From: Deltaproteobacteria bacterium
GTDB taxonomy: Bacteria > Desulfobacterota > Desulfobulbia > Desulfobulbales > Desulfurivibrionaceae
Reading direction: 5' to 3'
NCBI GenBank assembly: GCA_026388695.1
Contig: JAPLJH010000016.1
Coordinates: 1-37,264 of the forward strand
DNA length: 37,264 nt
The first letter of the stretch is position 1. Each line of letters starts with the position of its first letter. The translations under genes and the position numbers were made by a program. The notes under the pieces were generated by a model. That model had not been told where the DNA came from and did not search any database. It saw only the letters and a list, made by a program, of their open reading frames with translations. Positions 18,395 to 26,761 of the stretch are shown piece after piece.

Positions 18395-19428
18395 TACGGC
18401 ACAATGTGTACGGGTTGGCCATCAACGAGCTGTGCGCCGCTCTGGATCACGACCTGCTCTCCGGCATTGAGGCCGGCAAGGATCTCCACCTGGCCTTCCC
18501 GGCGTTCACCGCTGCGCACCAGCCGCAAATGGGCCTTGCCGTTTTGGATTACGAAAAGCCGCTCCATCTGGCCGAAGCGCGACAGCGCCGACTCCGGCAC
18601 CAGAAAGGCGTTGACTCCAGCACCGCCTGGGAGAGCCACCCGTGCATACTGCCCAGGCTGCAAGGCAGAGGTGCCGTCGATTCGGATTTTGACCAGGGCG
18701 GTGCGTGAGGCGGTGTCCGCAGCCGGGCTGATCTCGGTCACGGTCCCGGACTTGGCAAATTCGGCGGCCGGAACAGTGACCGCCAGTGCGTCTCCTTTCT
18801 TGATTTTTAGAGCCAAACCCTCCGGCGCTGCCGCAACCACCTGCAACTGTTCGGTGTTTTCCAGCACCAGGAGAGGCATTCCAGGGGTGGCCAGGTCCCC
18901 GGTGTTGGCCGTTTTCTGGGTAACGATTCCGGCAAAGGGGGCAGTGATCACGGCGTAGTCGCGCACGGCCTTTGCCTCGCGGACACCAGCCTCGGCCACC
19001 CGGTAAGCGTCTTCCAGGGAGTTGACCGTTTCCCTTGTGGAAGCGTCTTTTTCCAGCAATCGTTTTTCGCGTTCGAAATTCCGTTGTGCCTGGGCGAGCT
19101 GCGTTTCGGCCTGGGACAACCGGGCGGTGATCTCTCCGGCACTGATTCGTGCCAGAAGTGCGCCTTTTTTTACCGCCAGACCCAGGGATATGGGCATTTC
19201 CTCGATGGGGCCGGGAACCTTGGCCGCAATGGTTGCCCGCTGGACCGACTCGACGGCGCCTGCCACTTCATTTTGCTGTAAGGCCGCTTGACCGGCCACG
19301 GTGATGATCCGCACTTCTGCGGCGGGAATCTGTTGCTCGGCTGTGCCATCGTGGGCAGGACCTTTGCACCCGACGGCGCCGAGGAGCGCGATGAAGAGAA
19401 GTGTGGGGAAAAGATGTTTGTGCAGCAT
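18394..19428 (-). CDS. RND efflux periplasmic adaptor (membrane fusion lipoprotein)
   Basis: This 344-residue lipoprotein has a signal [21 protein letters not shown], acylated at Cys21. It shows the membrane-fusion layout: a lipoyl half-motif ([18 protein letters not shown]), a coiled-coil hairpin ([23 protein letters not shown] onward), the second lipoyl half ([22 protein letters not shown]), beta-barrel, and a membrane-proximal end ([20 protein letters not shown]). It bridges the pump to the TolC-type channel. It lies 24 bases after the tolC-like gene and overlaps the pump by one base. Confidence 0.95.
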   Translation of the reverse strand: MLHKHLFPTLLFIALLGAVGCKGPAHDGTAEQQIPAAEVRIITVAGQAALQQNEVAGAVESVQRATIAAKVPGPIEEMPISLGLAVKKGALLARISAGEITARLSQAETQLAQAQRNFEREKRLLEKDASTRETVNSLEDAYRVAEAGVREAKAVRDYAVITAPFAGIVTQKTANTGDLATPGMPLLVLENTEQLQVVAAAPEGLALKIKKGDALAVTVPAAEFAKSGTVTEISPAADTASRTALVKIRIDGTSALQPGQYARVALPGGAGVNAFLVPESALSRFGQMERLFVIQNGKAHLRLVRSGERREGQVEILAGLNAGEQVVIQSGAQLVDGQPVHIVP

Positions 19429-19452
19429 GGTTTAAATATCCTGTTCCAGGGC

Positions 19453-20886
19453 TTATTTGGATGCCATTGTTGTTTCAGCTTGGGGGTCTCTTGGTGCTTC
19501 CGATGTCTCCGGGAACTGCTCCAGACCCAGAGCGCGTCGCAGGTCGGCAACAGCAATGCGCTGGGAGGTCTCCGCCACGATGCGCCGTGTCTGCGCATCG
19601 GTCAGGCGATTTTCCGCTCCGAGCAGATCAGAGGCGAGGAGGTTGCCTTCCTTGAACCGGAGCCGGTTGATGCGGGCGCTTTCCTGGGCCTGGGCCACGC
19701 TTTTTTCCGTAACCTGCAAGCGCTCATTGGCGTCTTGCACGGCAAACTCTGCCTGCTTTATTTCAAGGCCGATGGCCAGCTCGGTTTTGCGTTTCCGTTC
19801 CTGCGCCTCGGCAAGCAGGGCCGATGCCTTGGCAATCTCTCCGGCGGTGCGGCCACCTTCGGAAAGATTGAACTGCAATTTGACTCCAGCCTGCCATGAG
19901 TCACCGAAGCCGTCGGTGACATAGCCTTTGTCCCCGTCATATCCGGCATATCCTTCCAGCGTTGGGTAGTAGCCGCCCTGGGCCTGCCGGACCCTGGCCT
20001 TTGCCGCCAAAATCAGGGCCTCCATGCTTTTCACCTCAGGCCGCTGGTCATGGCTGGCAGTCTGGGGAGCTTCCTGGGCGCAGCCCTGGGCGGAATCGAG
20101 AACAACCGGGCCATCGTCAAGCCCCAGCAGGCTGAGGAATATTCTGCGGCTCACCTCAAGGCCGTGTTTGGCCTGGCTGAGATTTTCCTGCGCCTTGGAC
20201 TGTTGCACTTCCAGATCAAGAAGGTCGGCTTTGAGCAGAACGCCTTCCTGATACCGGGCTTGCGCCACGGCAGTGGAAGCAGTGATTGCATCTACCGCAG
20301 ATTGCTGGGCCTTGACTAGTTCCTCCGCCTGAACGATAAGTTGGAAGGAGCGGATCACCTCAAAGGCGAGCTGGGCCTGTACTGCGGAAAGCTCCATTTT
20401 TGAGGAGACCGCCTGGGCTTCGGCAGCCTTCAGCCCGGCCAAGTCGCGGCCGCCGTTGAAAAAACGGTAGCCAAGCCGGACTCCCGCGCTCAGGGAGTCG
20501 GTGCGGCCGGGATGGTTGAAATCGATAGCGTTGTTGAATGCCCCCTGGTTCAGGATGTTGCCGAAGGAGTACATGGGATTGTTGGTCTGGTCGTATCGGG
20601 AGTTCAGGTCAAGCCTTGGGAAAAAGGAGGACCGCTCCAGGGTGATGGCGGCCTGGGCCGCTTCGATCCGGTTTTTACCCATTCGACTGTCCGGATTGTT
20701 TTTGAGGGAAAAACGCACCGCGTTGCGGACGGTCCATGCCCCTGGAGTTGCCATGGGAGTGCTTTCGACGGCATGGGAAAGGCTGGTCGAAAGCAGGAAG
20801 CCGACGCAGAGGAGACTGACCCTTCGTAGGGAGGCGAGTGGGCGATTGGTGTTTCCGGTGTGTGTGGCTTGGCAAGTCATGGTCAT
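19453..20886 (-). CDS. TolC-family outer membrane efflux channel
   Basis: This 477-residue protein has an N-terminal signal (core VSLLCVGFLLSTSLSHAVES) and two TolC-type repeats of long helices. Each begins with the usual pattern: TVRNAVRFSLKNNPDSRMGKNRIEAA and later PEVKSMEALILAAKARVRQAQGGYYP. The beta strands RLDLNSRYDQTNN and GVKLQFNLSEGG are typical barrel parts. It is first in the operon, so channel, adaptor, pump and DUF599 are made together. Two ATGs (20886, 20880) are possible; the first is given. A 34-bp palindrome lies 48 bases upstream. Confidence 0.93.
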   Translation of the reverse strand: MTMTCQATHTGNTNRPLASLRRVSLLCVGFLLSTSLSHAVESTPMATPGAWTVRNAVRFSLKNNPDSRMGKNRIEAAQAAITLERSSFFPRLDLNSRYDQTNNPMYSFGNILNQGAFNNAIDFNHPGRTDSLSAGVRLGYRFFNGGRDLAGLKAAEAQAVSSKMELSAVQAQLAFEVIRSFQLIVQAEELVKAQQSAVDAITASTAVAQARYQEGVLLKADLLDLEVQQSKAQENLSQAKHGLEVSRRIFLSLLGLDDGPVVLDSAQGCAQEAPQTASHDQRPEVKSMEALILAAKARVRQAQGGYYPTLEGYAGYDGDKGYVTDGFGDSWQAGVKLQFNLSEGGRTAGEIAKASALLAEAQERKRKTELAIGLEIKQAEFAVQDANERLQVTEKSVAQAQESARINRLRFKEGNLLASDLLGAENRLTDAQTRRIVAETSQRIAVADLRRALGLEQFPETSEAPRDPQAETTMASK

Positions 20887-20933
20887 TGTCTCTGTGTGAA
20901 AGCCCTTTGTGGTCCGAGGAGAGCCTTGATAGT

Positions 20934-20967
20934 GTTCAGTATTTAATTATATAATTACAAACTGAAC
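20934..20967. promoter_or_regulatory. 34-bp palindrome, candidate operator of the RND operon
   Basis: Outer arms GTTCAGT (20934-20940) and ACTGAAC (20961-20967) are perfect, and the centre TAATTATATAATTA (20944-20957) is a perfect 14-bp palindrome; only two of the three base pairs between arms and core fail to match. Read on the minus strand, the core contains TATAAT, a possible -10 for the efflux operon, with no good -35. A dimeric TetR- or MarR-type repressor binding over the -10 would fit, but no such regulator gene is in the window. Confidence 0.6.
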
Positions 20968-21101
20968 TGTTCGCCACAGATTTTTTTCACCTGTATACGA
21001 TCGCACGGGAGATTTTATAACATTATACCATGGAGGAATGGCCAGGAAGCAAGGGGATATTTTTCCGGAAAAAACTCGGGTTGCTTTGGTTTGCTGGTTT
21101 T

Positions 21102-22184
21102 TTAAAACCATTTTTTCTTTTTGAAGTAGATCAACATGGTGATGGTTGTCCCAGCCATCAACAAGAGGGCGAAGGGGTAGCCGAAATACCAGTTGAGTTC
21201 CGGCATATTAAAGGGGCTCTGGCTGGTGTTGAAATTCATGCCGTACAGCCCGGCGATGAAGGTTAGGGGGATGAAGATCACCGCGAAGATGGTTAGTACC
21301 TTCATTACCTCATTCATCCGGTTGCTCACCGAGGAGAGGTAGATGTCGATCATGCCCGAGATGATGTCCCGAAAGGTTTCCACCGTGTCCAGCACCTGAA
21401 TGGTATGGTCGTAGAGATCCTTGAGGTAGACGCGGATTGATTCCCCCATGAATGCGGTTTCATCCCGTTGCAGCCCGTTGATGACCTCTCGTAGCGGCCA
21501 GACCGATTTGCGGAGCAAGATCATCTCCCGTTTCAGGGAGTGGATAGTTTGGAGGGTTTCCGGGGAAGGATCGGCAATCAGCTCCTCTTCCAGCTCTTCA
21601 ACCTCCTCGCCGATTTTTTCCAGCACGGAAAAGAAATTGTCCACCACCCGGTCGAGCAGGGCATACAACAGATAATCGACTCCCATTTTTCGGGTGCGGC
21701 CCTTGTTGTTATGGAGACGGGCCAGCACATCGTCAAAAATGTCGTCGTTCTTTTCGTGAAAGGTGAGCAGGTAGTGGGAGCCAAGCACGAAGCTGATCTG
21801 TTCCATGCTCAATTCTCTGGTGGCCTCGTCATACTTGATCAGGTTGAGGACCAGGAACAGATAGTCGTCATAGTGGTCAATCTTCGGGCGTTGACCGGTA
21901 TGGAGAATATCTTCGATGGTCAGGGGGTGTAGGCCGAAACTGAGGCAGAAGCTGTTGACGGCCTCGGCATCATGCAGGCCGTTGATTCTGATCCAGGTGT
22001 TGCTGGGGGTTTCTTTTAGCAAAGGGAACTTGTCAAGCCGGACTGGGGTGCTGACAGAAAGGTTCTCGGCATCGTAGTCGACCATGTCCAGGCCGAATTT
22101 CTCTGTTACTTTTTCTCCAATGAACACGGGACTGCCCGGAGAAAGCCCGGCTTTTTGTGAGGTGGTTTTAACAAGCTTCAGCAT
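21102..22184 (-). CDS. corA: CorA-family magnesium/cobalt transporter
   Basis: This 360-residue protein has a long cytoplasmic N-terminal domain (alpha/beta followed by helices) and two C-terminal membrane helices. The selectivity signature YGMNF lies right after the first helix (FAVIFIPLTFIAGLYGMN), and a polylysine tail (YFKKKKWF) ends the second. The loop between them, SPFNMPELNW, matches the E-x-x-W region typical of CorA. The pentamer lets Mg2+ into the cell and closes when internal Mg2+ is high. I chose ATG 22184, preceded by AGGGA; ATG 22244 would add 20 residues. It is a single gene, divergent from the fliS-like gene. Confidence 0.95.
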   Translation of the reverse strand: MLKLVKTTSQKAGLSPGSPVFIGEKVTEKFGLDMVDYDAENLSVSTPVRLDKFPLLKETPSNTWIRINGLHDAEAVNSFCLSFGLHPLTIEDILHTGQRPKIDHYDDYLFLVLNLIKYDEATRELSMEQISFVLGSHYLLTFHEKNDDIFDDVLARLHNNKGRTRKMGVDYLLYALLDRVVDNFFSVLEKIGEEVEELEEELIADPSPETLQTIHSLKREMILLRKSVWPLREVINGLQRDETAFMGESIRVYLKDLYDHTIQVLDTVETFRDIISGMIDIYLSSVSNRMNEVMKVLTIFAVIFIPLTFIAGLYGMNFNTSQSPFNMPELNWYFGYPFALLLMAGTTITMLIYFKKKKWF

Positions 22185-22437
22185 GTTTGTCCCTGCTAAT
22201 GGATGATGAAATTCCGGGGGTAAGCTGTGTAAAGGCAAGCCCACTGTTTGCCGGAACAGGATACCATATCCGGTGTTTTTCCGTGAACTCGATTGTCTGC
22301 GCTGCTGGAATATTTTTATGGAGTTTCAAAACGGGGAAGATTTTTTCAAAAAGGCGCTATGGAAACCCGGTCTGATATGCGAGGATAAGAGTAAATGGAG
22401 GCGCGGGGAAGAGCCCCAGGCAGAGATAAGGGAAGCG

Positions 22438-22839
22438 ATGGCGATGAAACAGCCCGGTCCGCAGTATCTGAAAACCATGGTCGAGACCGCAAGCCCGGTG
22501 CGCAACATCATCGCGTTGTACGAGAAATGCCTGTTTCACCTGGTAACTGCGCGGGAAAGTCTTGCCAGTGGGGACATTGCCCTCAAGGTGGAAAGCCTGC
22601 GCAAGGCCATGGATATTCTCTTTTACCTGGACAGCGTTCTTGACGCCACCGAGCCGGAAGTCGCGCAACCGTTGCACGATAGCTACCAGATGATCCTGGC
22701 CCAATTGAGCTTGGCTAACAGTGAAAATTCCCAGGAATCCCTGCGGATGGCTGAGAAATGGCTGGTTGGCCTGCTGGAGGCATGGCAGGGTGTTGCGCCT
22801 GGCGGCGGAAATCAGGGGCGGGTGGAACCGAATCCTTGA
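22438..22839 (+). CDS. fliS: FliS-like protein (flagellar export chaperone family)
   Basis: This 133-residue helical protein starts at ATG 22438 (AAGGGA upstream; ATG 22444 also possible). FliS binds the end of flagellin and prevents premature assembly. The family pattern is seen in order: TMVETASPVRNIIALYEKCL, HLVTARESLASGDIALKVESLRKAMDILFYLDSVLD, HDSYQMILAQLSLAN, and LVGLLEAWQ near the end. The length also fits. FliS genes normally sit beside fliD and fliC; here the neighbours are corA and a DUF116 gene, so this is either a displaced chaperone or a FliS-fold protein with another client. No flagellar gene is in the window. Confidence 0.7.
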   Translation: MAMKQPGPQYLKTMVETASPVRNIIALYEKCLFHLVTARESLASGDIALKVESLRKAMDILFYLDSVLDATEPEVAQPLHDSYQMILAQLSLANSENSQESLRMAEKWLVGLLEAWQGVAPGGGNQGRVEPNP

Positions 22840-22944
22840 AAACTGCCTGCCAGAGGCGGGATATTATGGTAAGTTAAAAAAGATAAGCTTGTGGAAGATT
22901 GCCGTTGCCCGTATGTAAGAAAAAATACTAGACCCATCGAGACC

Positions 22945-23553
22945 ATGACACTATCCCTGCCCTCCTGGCTGACCCTCCCCGTTCTTGTTTTTCTCTACCA
23001 CCCACTGACCCGGCTCTTTCCGAAGATGGACAAGGATGCCTATGTCCGCAAGGTTGTAACGGCGGGGAACCGCTTTTTCCGGAGGAGATTTGTCCGCACC
23101 CCCTATGCCGAACGGATGCTTTTTTTGCCCTACTGCCTGCGGGCCGAAGGCTGTGCCACGGTCATCGACCAGGAAAAAGGCCTGTTGTGCCAGGACGATT
23201 GCCTGGTTCCCTGCCGTCTGCGGGAGATGCGTGAGATTGCCTTGGCCTTGGGCTACCGGGACGTTTGCGTGGTGGTGAGCGGCAAGCTGCACAAGAAAGA
23301 TGGGGTGCTTCGTAGCCGGGATTTCTTGGTGCGCCAGATTGAGCAGCTTCAGCCGCGTGCGGTGTTGGGCTGCCTGTGTACCCGTGACCTGCGGGAGAAG
23401 TACCTGCGTTCCGCCAATGTCTCGCCCGAGGGCTCTCTGGGAGGGCATGGGCTCAAGGTGATTCCCCAGGTCTGTCTGCTTGCGGATTGTAACTGTCGGC
23501 AGAGCTCCGTGGACTGGCAGGAGCTTGAGTCGCTTATCCGGTCTAAGGGCTGA
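22945..23553 (+). CDS. DUF116 domain-containing Cys-rich protein
   Basis: This 202-residue protein has a short hydrophobic start (WLTLPVLVFLYHPLTRLF) and then a DUF116 domain. Eleven cysteines stand out, nine of them in clusters: LPYCLRAEGC, LLCQDDCLVPC, LGCLC and LADCNC. Such an arrangement suggests a metal or Fe-S cluster, though no standard ferredoxin motif is complete. DUF116 proteins are common in anaerobes and their function is not established. I chose ATG 22945, where the hydrophobic start begins; a GTG at 22891 would add 18 residues. It converges on mscS with 26 bp between stops. Confidence 0.75.
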   Translation: MTLSLPSWLTLPVLVFLYHPLTRLFPKMDKDAYVRKVVTAGNRFFRRRFVRTPYAERMLFLPYCLRAEGCATVIDQEKGLLCQDDCLVPCRLREMREIALALGYRDVCVVVSGKLHKKDGVLRSRDFLVRQIEQLQPRAVLGCLCTRDLREKYLRSANVSPEGSLGGHGLKVIPQVCLLADCNCRQSSVDWQELESLIRSKG

Positions 23554-23579
23554 AAAAACGGCTTGCCCTATCGGCTGGG

Positions 23580-24395
23580 TTATGCCGGTTGTTTCACGAA
23601 AAGATGCACATCCTGCTGGGGAAAGGGAAAGCTGATCCCCTCCTTGTCAAACTCGTTCTTGATTTTTTCCGTAAGCTCAAAACGTACGTCCCAGTAATCC
23701 GGGGTATTCACCCAGGGCCGTACCGCCAGGTTGATGCTGGTGGCGCCCAGTTCGAGCACGGCGATGGCCGGAGCTGGCTCCGCCAGGATACGGCTGTCTT
23801 CCTTGAGCAAGCGGGTCAGGGCCTCCCTCGCCTTGGCAATGTCATCCCCGTAGCTGATGCTGACCAGCAGATCGATGCGGCGGGTCGGGTTGGCAGTGAT
23901 GTTGGTGATGATGTTGCCCATGATGGAGCTGTTTGGAATCAGAACCTTTTGGTTGTCCGGGGTGGCCAGTTCGGTGTTGAAGACGGAGATCGCCTTTACC
24001 GTGCCGCTCACCCCTCCGGCTGTTACCTGGTCGCCCACCTTGAAGGGGCGAAAAAGGATGAGCATGACTCCGGCGGAGAAATGGCCGAGGGAGTCTTTTA
24101 GGGCCAGGCCGATGGCCAGCCCTGCCGCGCCGATTACAGTGAGAAAAGAGGCGGTATTGATCCCCAACTGGCTTAGGGCAGCGATGATCACTGCGGCCAG
24201 CAGGGCGTAATAGGTGATGTTTTTCAGAAAGCTGACCAGGGTGGCCTCGGTTTTGTTTTTTTCGAGCATTGTGGCAAAGAGATTGGTTGCCCGGTGGGCC
24301 AGCCATTTGCCGACCAGCAGGATCAGGATCGCGGACACGAGCTTGAGGGAAAAATCGGTGAGCCAAAGCCAGAGGGTGTGGGCGGAAAGGTCCAT
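23580..24395 (-). CDS. mscS: Small-conductance mechanosensitive channel (MscS family)
   Basis: This 271-residue protein is close in size to E. coli MscS (286). Three membrane helices are visible (about 15-38, 57-80, 85-110), the last with the Gly/Ala-rich pore TVIGAAGLAIGLALKDSLGHFSAGVML. It is followed by the MscS beta domain FRPFKVGDQVTAGGVSGTVKAISVFNTEL and the signature IPNSSIMGNIITN. It opens under membrane tension and releases osmolytes on osmotic downshift. ATG 24395 has GAGG seven bases upstream; the open frame runs 23 codons further but lacks support. It is a single-gene unit. Confidence 0.95.
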   Translation of the reverse strand: MDLSAHTLWLWLTDFSLKLVSAILILLVGKWLAHRATNLFATMLEKNKTEATLVSFLKNITYYALLAAVIIAALSQLGINTASFLTVIGAAGLAIGLALKDSLGHFSAGVMLILFRPFKVGDQVTAGGVSGTVKAISVFNTELATPDNQKVLIPNSSIMGNIITNITANPTRRIDLLVSISYGDDIAKAREALTRLLKEDSRILAEPAPAIAVLELGATSINLAVRPWVNTPDYWDVRFELTEKIKNEFDKEGISFPFPQQDVHLFVKQPA

Positions 24396-24510
24396 GGTGT
24401 GCCTCGCTGAGGGGGAGTGGTTGTTGAGGTGTAATAACGGCTGAGGATGGTCCCTGGACCGCACATCTTGTCTTGTAATCCGGAAACCGGAAAAAAGTCA
24501 AAAGTAAAAG

Positions 24511-24540
24511 AAACGCCGTGCTCGAAGAACACGGCGTTTT
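24511..24540 (-). terminator. Intrinsic terminator after the DUF3365 gene
   Basis: Perfect 10-bp arms AAACGCCGTG (24511-24520) and CACGGCGTTT (24530-24539) enclose a 9-base loop that can add further G-U pairs. On the minus strand the stem is followed by a T-rich tract (TTTCTTTTACTTTTG), about 75 bases past the stop of the sensor gene at 24615. Confidence 0.75.
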
Positions 24541-24614
24541 CCCAAGGCATGCCAATTGTATCAGCAAGCCATTTTTTTAGACGAACTTGTCATCAGGCTT
24601 TGCAAGAGACTGGT

Positions 24615-25778
24615 TTAATCCGGCTTTGTGTCGGTTGGGGTATCTGCCGGAAAAATTTCCGGATACAGTTTCTTCGCGCAATCCGGGCAGATGCCGTGGC
24701 TGAACTCGGCATCGGAATGTTTGTGGATGTAGTTTTCAATCTGGGTCCAATATCCTTGGTCGTCCCTGATTTTTTTGCAGGACGCGCAAATGGGCAGCAG
24801 CCCCTTGAGCGTCTTGACCTTGGCCATGGCCAAGGTCAACTCCTTGGTGCGGTCCTGCACCCTTTCCTCCAAGTGATCCTTCTGGTGCCGCAGGTTTTCC
24901 GACATGGTATTGAAGGCGGCCGCCACATCCTGAAACTCCTTGCTCGTGGGCAGTTCAATTTTCTCGCCCAAGTGCGCTTCGTCTTCGGCGATGAGTCTGG
25001 CCTTGTCCCGGATCATCTGCAATGGTCCCAGAATCAGGGCGCGGTTGAGGAAGAGCTGGGCCAGGTACATGGCAAAGAGGACAAAAATAAGGAGGCCGGA
25101 AAGACCCCAGGTGAAGCGGTCCGCCTCCGCGTAGGCTTCGCTCATGGGAATGCGGATGGAAACGGCGGAGATTACCTCACCCAAACTTCTGCCAAAGCTG
25201 CGCGTCGGGCCGTAGATATCCACCAGGCCTTTGGGGGCGTGCTCGGGGGTGCTGTGGCATATGAGGCAGCTGGCAAGCATCGTTTCCCCTCGGCGCAGAA
25301 CGACAAAAAACGGCTGGCCATTGATCCGCATGATATCCGAACGGACCTGCAGGGATGGGTTGGCGTTGAGTGCCTGGATAAAGGCGCGTTCATGGGGATC
25401 GGCTTCGTTGGTTGGGGTGCGGGCATTGATGGCGCAGTTTTTGAAATAGTATTTGCCTTTGTTTCGTTCGTTGAAATATTGGTCAATGCCGCGATTGGCA
25501 TAGGTGGAGGACATCCAGGTTGGATCAAAATGGTCGGCTGGCCGGTATTTTTCGCTGAGGGCGAAAACAGCGGGTTTGAGTTTGTTGGTAAAATAATCGT
25601 GGGTCGCCATGTTTCGGTCGAGGAGAATCATGGCCTTGGCCTGGGCCTCGACCAGGGCCTGTTTCCGCATGGCTTCCCGGACCAGAAAAACAACGACCAC
25701 CGAGGCCAGGATGAAGAAAATGGAGAGGATCAGGTTGAGATACACAGTGAGGCTGAATCGGGCAGGTCTGTTTCGCAT
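24615..25778 (-). CDS. DUF3365 haem-motif sensor with HAMP and C-terminal Cys module, no kinase
   Basis: This 387-residue membrane protein has TM1 at about 10-33 and an extracytoplasmic DUF3365 (Tll0287-like) domain with one c-type haem motif CLICH (171-175). TM2 follows at about 220-240, then HAMP, a coiled coil of about 40 residues, and a C-terminal module LLPICASCKKIRDDQGYW...ICPDCAKKLYPE with two CxxC pairs, likely binding a metal. The module is frequent at the ends of sensory proteins in this phylum. There is no HisKA, GGDEF or methyl-accepting domain, so output must go through a partner. ATG 25778 has AGGAGG upstream. It is divergent from the fatty-acid-hydroxylase-like gene and followed by a terminator. 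Confidence 0.8.
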   Translation of the reverse strand: MRNRPARFSLTVYLNLILSIFFILASVVVVFLVREAMRKQALVEAQAKAMILLDRNMATHDYFTNKLKPAVFALSEKYRPADHFDPTWMSSTYANRGIDQYFNERNKGKYYFKNCAINARTPTNEADPHERAFIQALNANPSLQVRSDIMRINGQPFFVVLRRGETMLASCLICHSTPEHAPKGLVDIYGPTRSFGRSLGEVISAVSIRIPMSEAYAEADRFTWGLSGLLIFVLFAMYLAQLFLNRALILGPLQMIRDKARLIAEDEAHLGEKIELPTSKEFQDVAAAFNTMSENLRHQKDHLEERVQDRTKELTLAMAKVKTLKGLLPICASCKKIRDDQGYWTQIENYIHKHSDAEFSHGICPDCAKKLYPEIFPADTPTDTKPD

Positions 25779-25932
25779 CGGCGCCTCCTGAAGCTTTTCG
25801 ATGTTAGCCTTTATTGTATGGGAGAATAGCTGAAAGTGAAACATGATTTTTTCCCGTTTTTGGCAGAAAGCGTGGTAATTTTTTAGGAAGATTAGAAACC
25901 GCATCTATATATTGCGTATTTCGGAGGACGCC

Positions 25933-26718
25933 ATGGAACTGTATGCAGTCAAGCCCTACCTCTATTGGGGGGGAGTTGCCTTTTTTCTCCTGTGCGAGCA
26001 GGTTTTTTCCTACCGGGTGCCCACCGTGGCCCGCACCAGGCGCTGGCTCGCCAATCTACCGTTGTCCATTCTGAATGGCACGATCTACCATCTGCTCTAC
26101 ACCAGCGCCATTGTCGCCCTGATTCTTGCCGGGCAGGAAAGAAATCTCGGCCTGCTCAATGTCTGGCCCTTGCACGAGTGGTTTAAGATTGTCGCAGGTA
26201 TCCTGATCCTGGATTTCTTCATCTATCTCTGGCATCTGCTCACCCATGCGCTGCCCTTTCTTTGGCGGTTTCATAGGGTCCACCATAGCGATCTGAACAT
26301 GGACGTGACCACGGCCAACCGTTTCCACCTGGGTGAGTTTCTCGTCACCGGTCTGATCAGGCTGGCGGTGATCTATACCTTCGGCATCCCTCTCACCGCC
26401 TACTTCCTTTTCGAGATTCTGGTGAATATGTCCGTGCAGTTCCACCACAGTAGCATCCGGGTGCCCTCCTGGTTTGAGCGGGTGTGGGTGCTCCTTTTTG
26501 TCCCGCCTTTTTTGCACCGCATCCACCATTCGGTGCGGATCAAGGAGCGGGATTCCAATTACGGGGTGATCTTCTCTGTCTGGGACCGGATGCTGGGCAC
26601 CCTGACCACTGAGGTCGTCCAGGAAAAGATCGTTATCGGCATTGGTTCGCACCGGGAGATCGAACAATTGGGTTTCTGGCGGCTGCTGGCGCTGCCCTTC
26701 ACCCGCAATACTCCGTGA
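25933..26718 (+). CDS. Sterol desaturase/fatty acid hydroxylase family membrane protein
   Basis: This 261-residue integral membrane protein has the histidine boxes of di-iron hydroxylases: HLLTH at about 103-107, HRVHH at about 116-120 and HRIHH at about 197-201. Members hydroxylate or desaturate lipids using O2, which is notable in a genome that looks anaerobic. It may act under microaerobic exposure. ATG 25933 has a strong CGGAGG seven bases upstream. Four to five membrane helices surround the boxes. The rhodanese-rubrerythrin gene follows after 43 bases on the same strand, so the two may be co-transcribed. The substrate is unknown. Confidence 0.88.
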   Translation: MELYAVKPYLYWGGVAFFLLCEQVFSYRVPTVARTRRWLANLPLSILNGTIYHLLYTSAIVALILAGQERNLGLLNVWPLHEWFKIVAGILILDFFIYLWHLLTHALPFLWRFHRVHHSDLNMDVTTANRFHLGEFLVTGLIRLAVIYTFGIPLTAYFLFEILVNMSVQFHHSSIRVPSWFERVWVLLFVPPFLHRIHHSVRIKERDSNYGVIFSVWDRMLGTLTTEVVQEKIVIGIGSHREIEQLGFWRLLALPFTRNTP

Positions 26719-26761
26719 AGGCAGGATGATCGCGGCGAGAGATTAACCAAAGGAGTGAGCG

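Noticed and set aside
17111-18958. A 615-codon plus-strand open frame
   Set aside because: It lies antisense to the RND pump and adaptor genes, has His/Gly/Asp-rich low-complexity composition typical of an antisense GC-rich frame, and no ribosome site or family match.
21095-21110. AT-rich hairpin with T-run at the corA end
   Set aside because: The T-run is on the plus strand, where no gene ends, and much of it codes for the Lys-rich CorA tail.
24447-25829. A 460-codon plus-strand open frame
   Set aside because: It lies antisense to the DUF3365 sensor and runs through its terminator; composition is that of a shadow frame.
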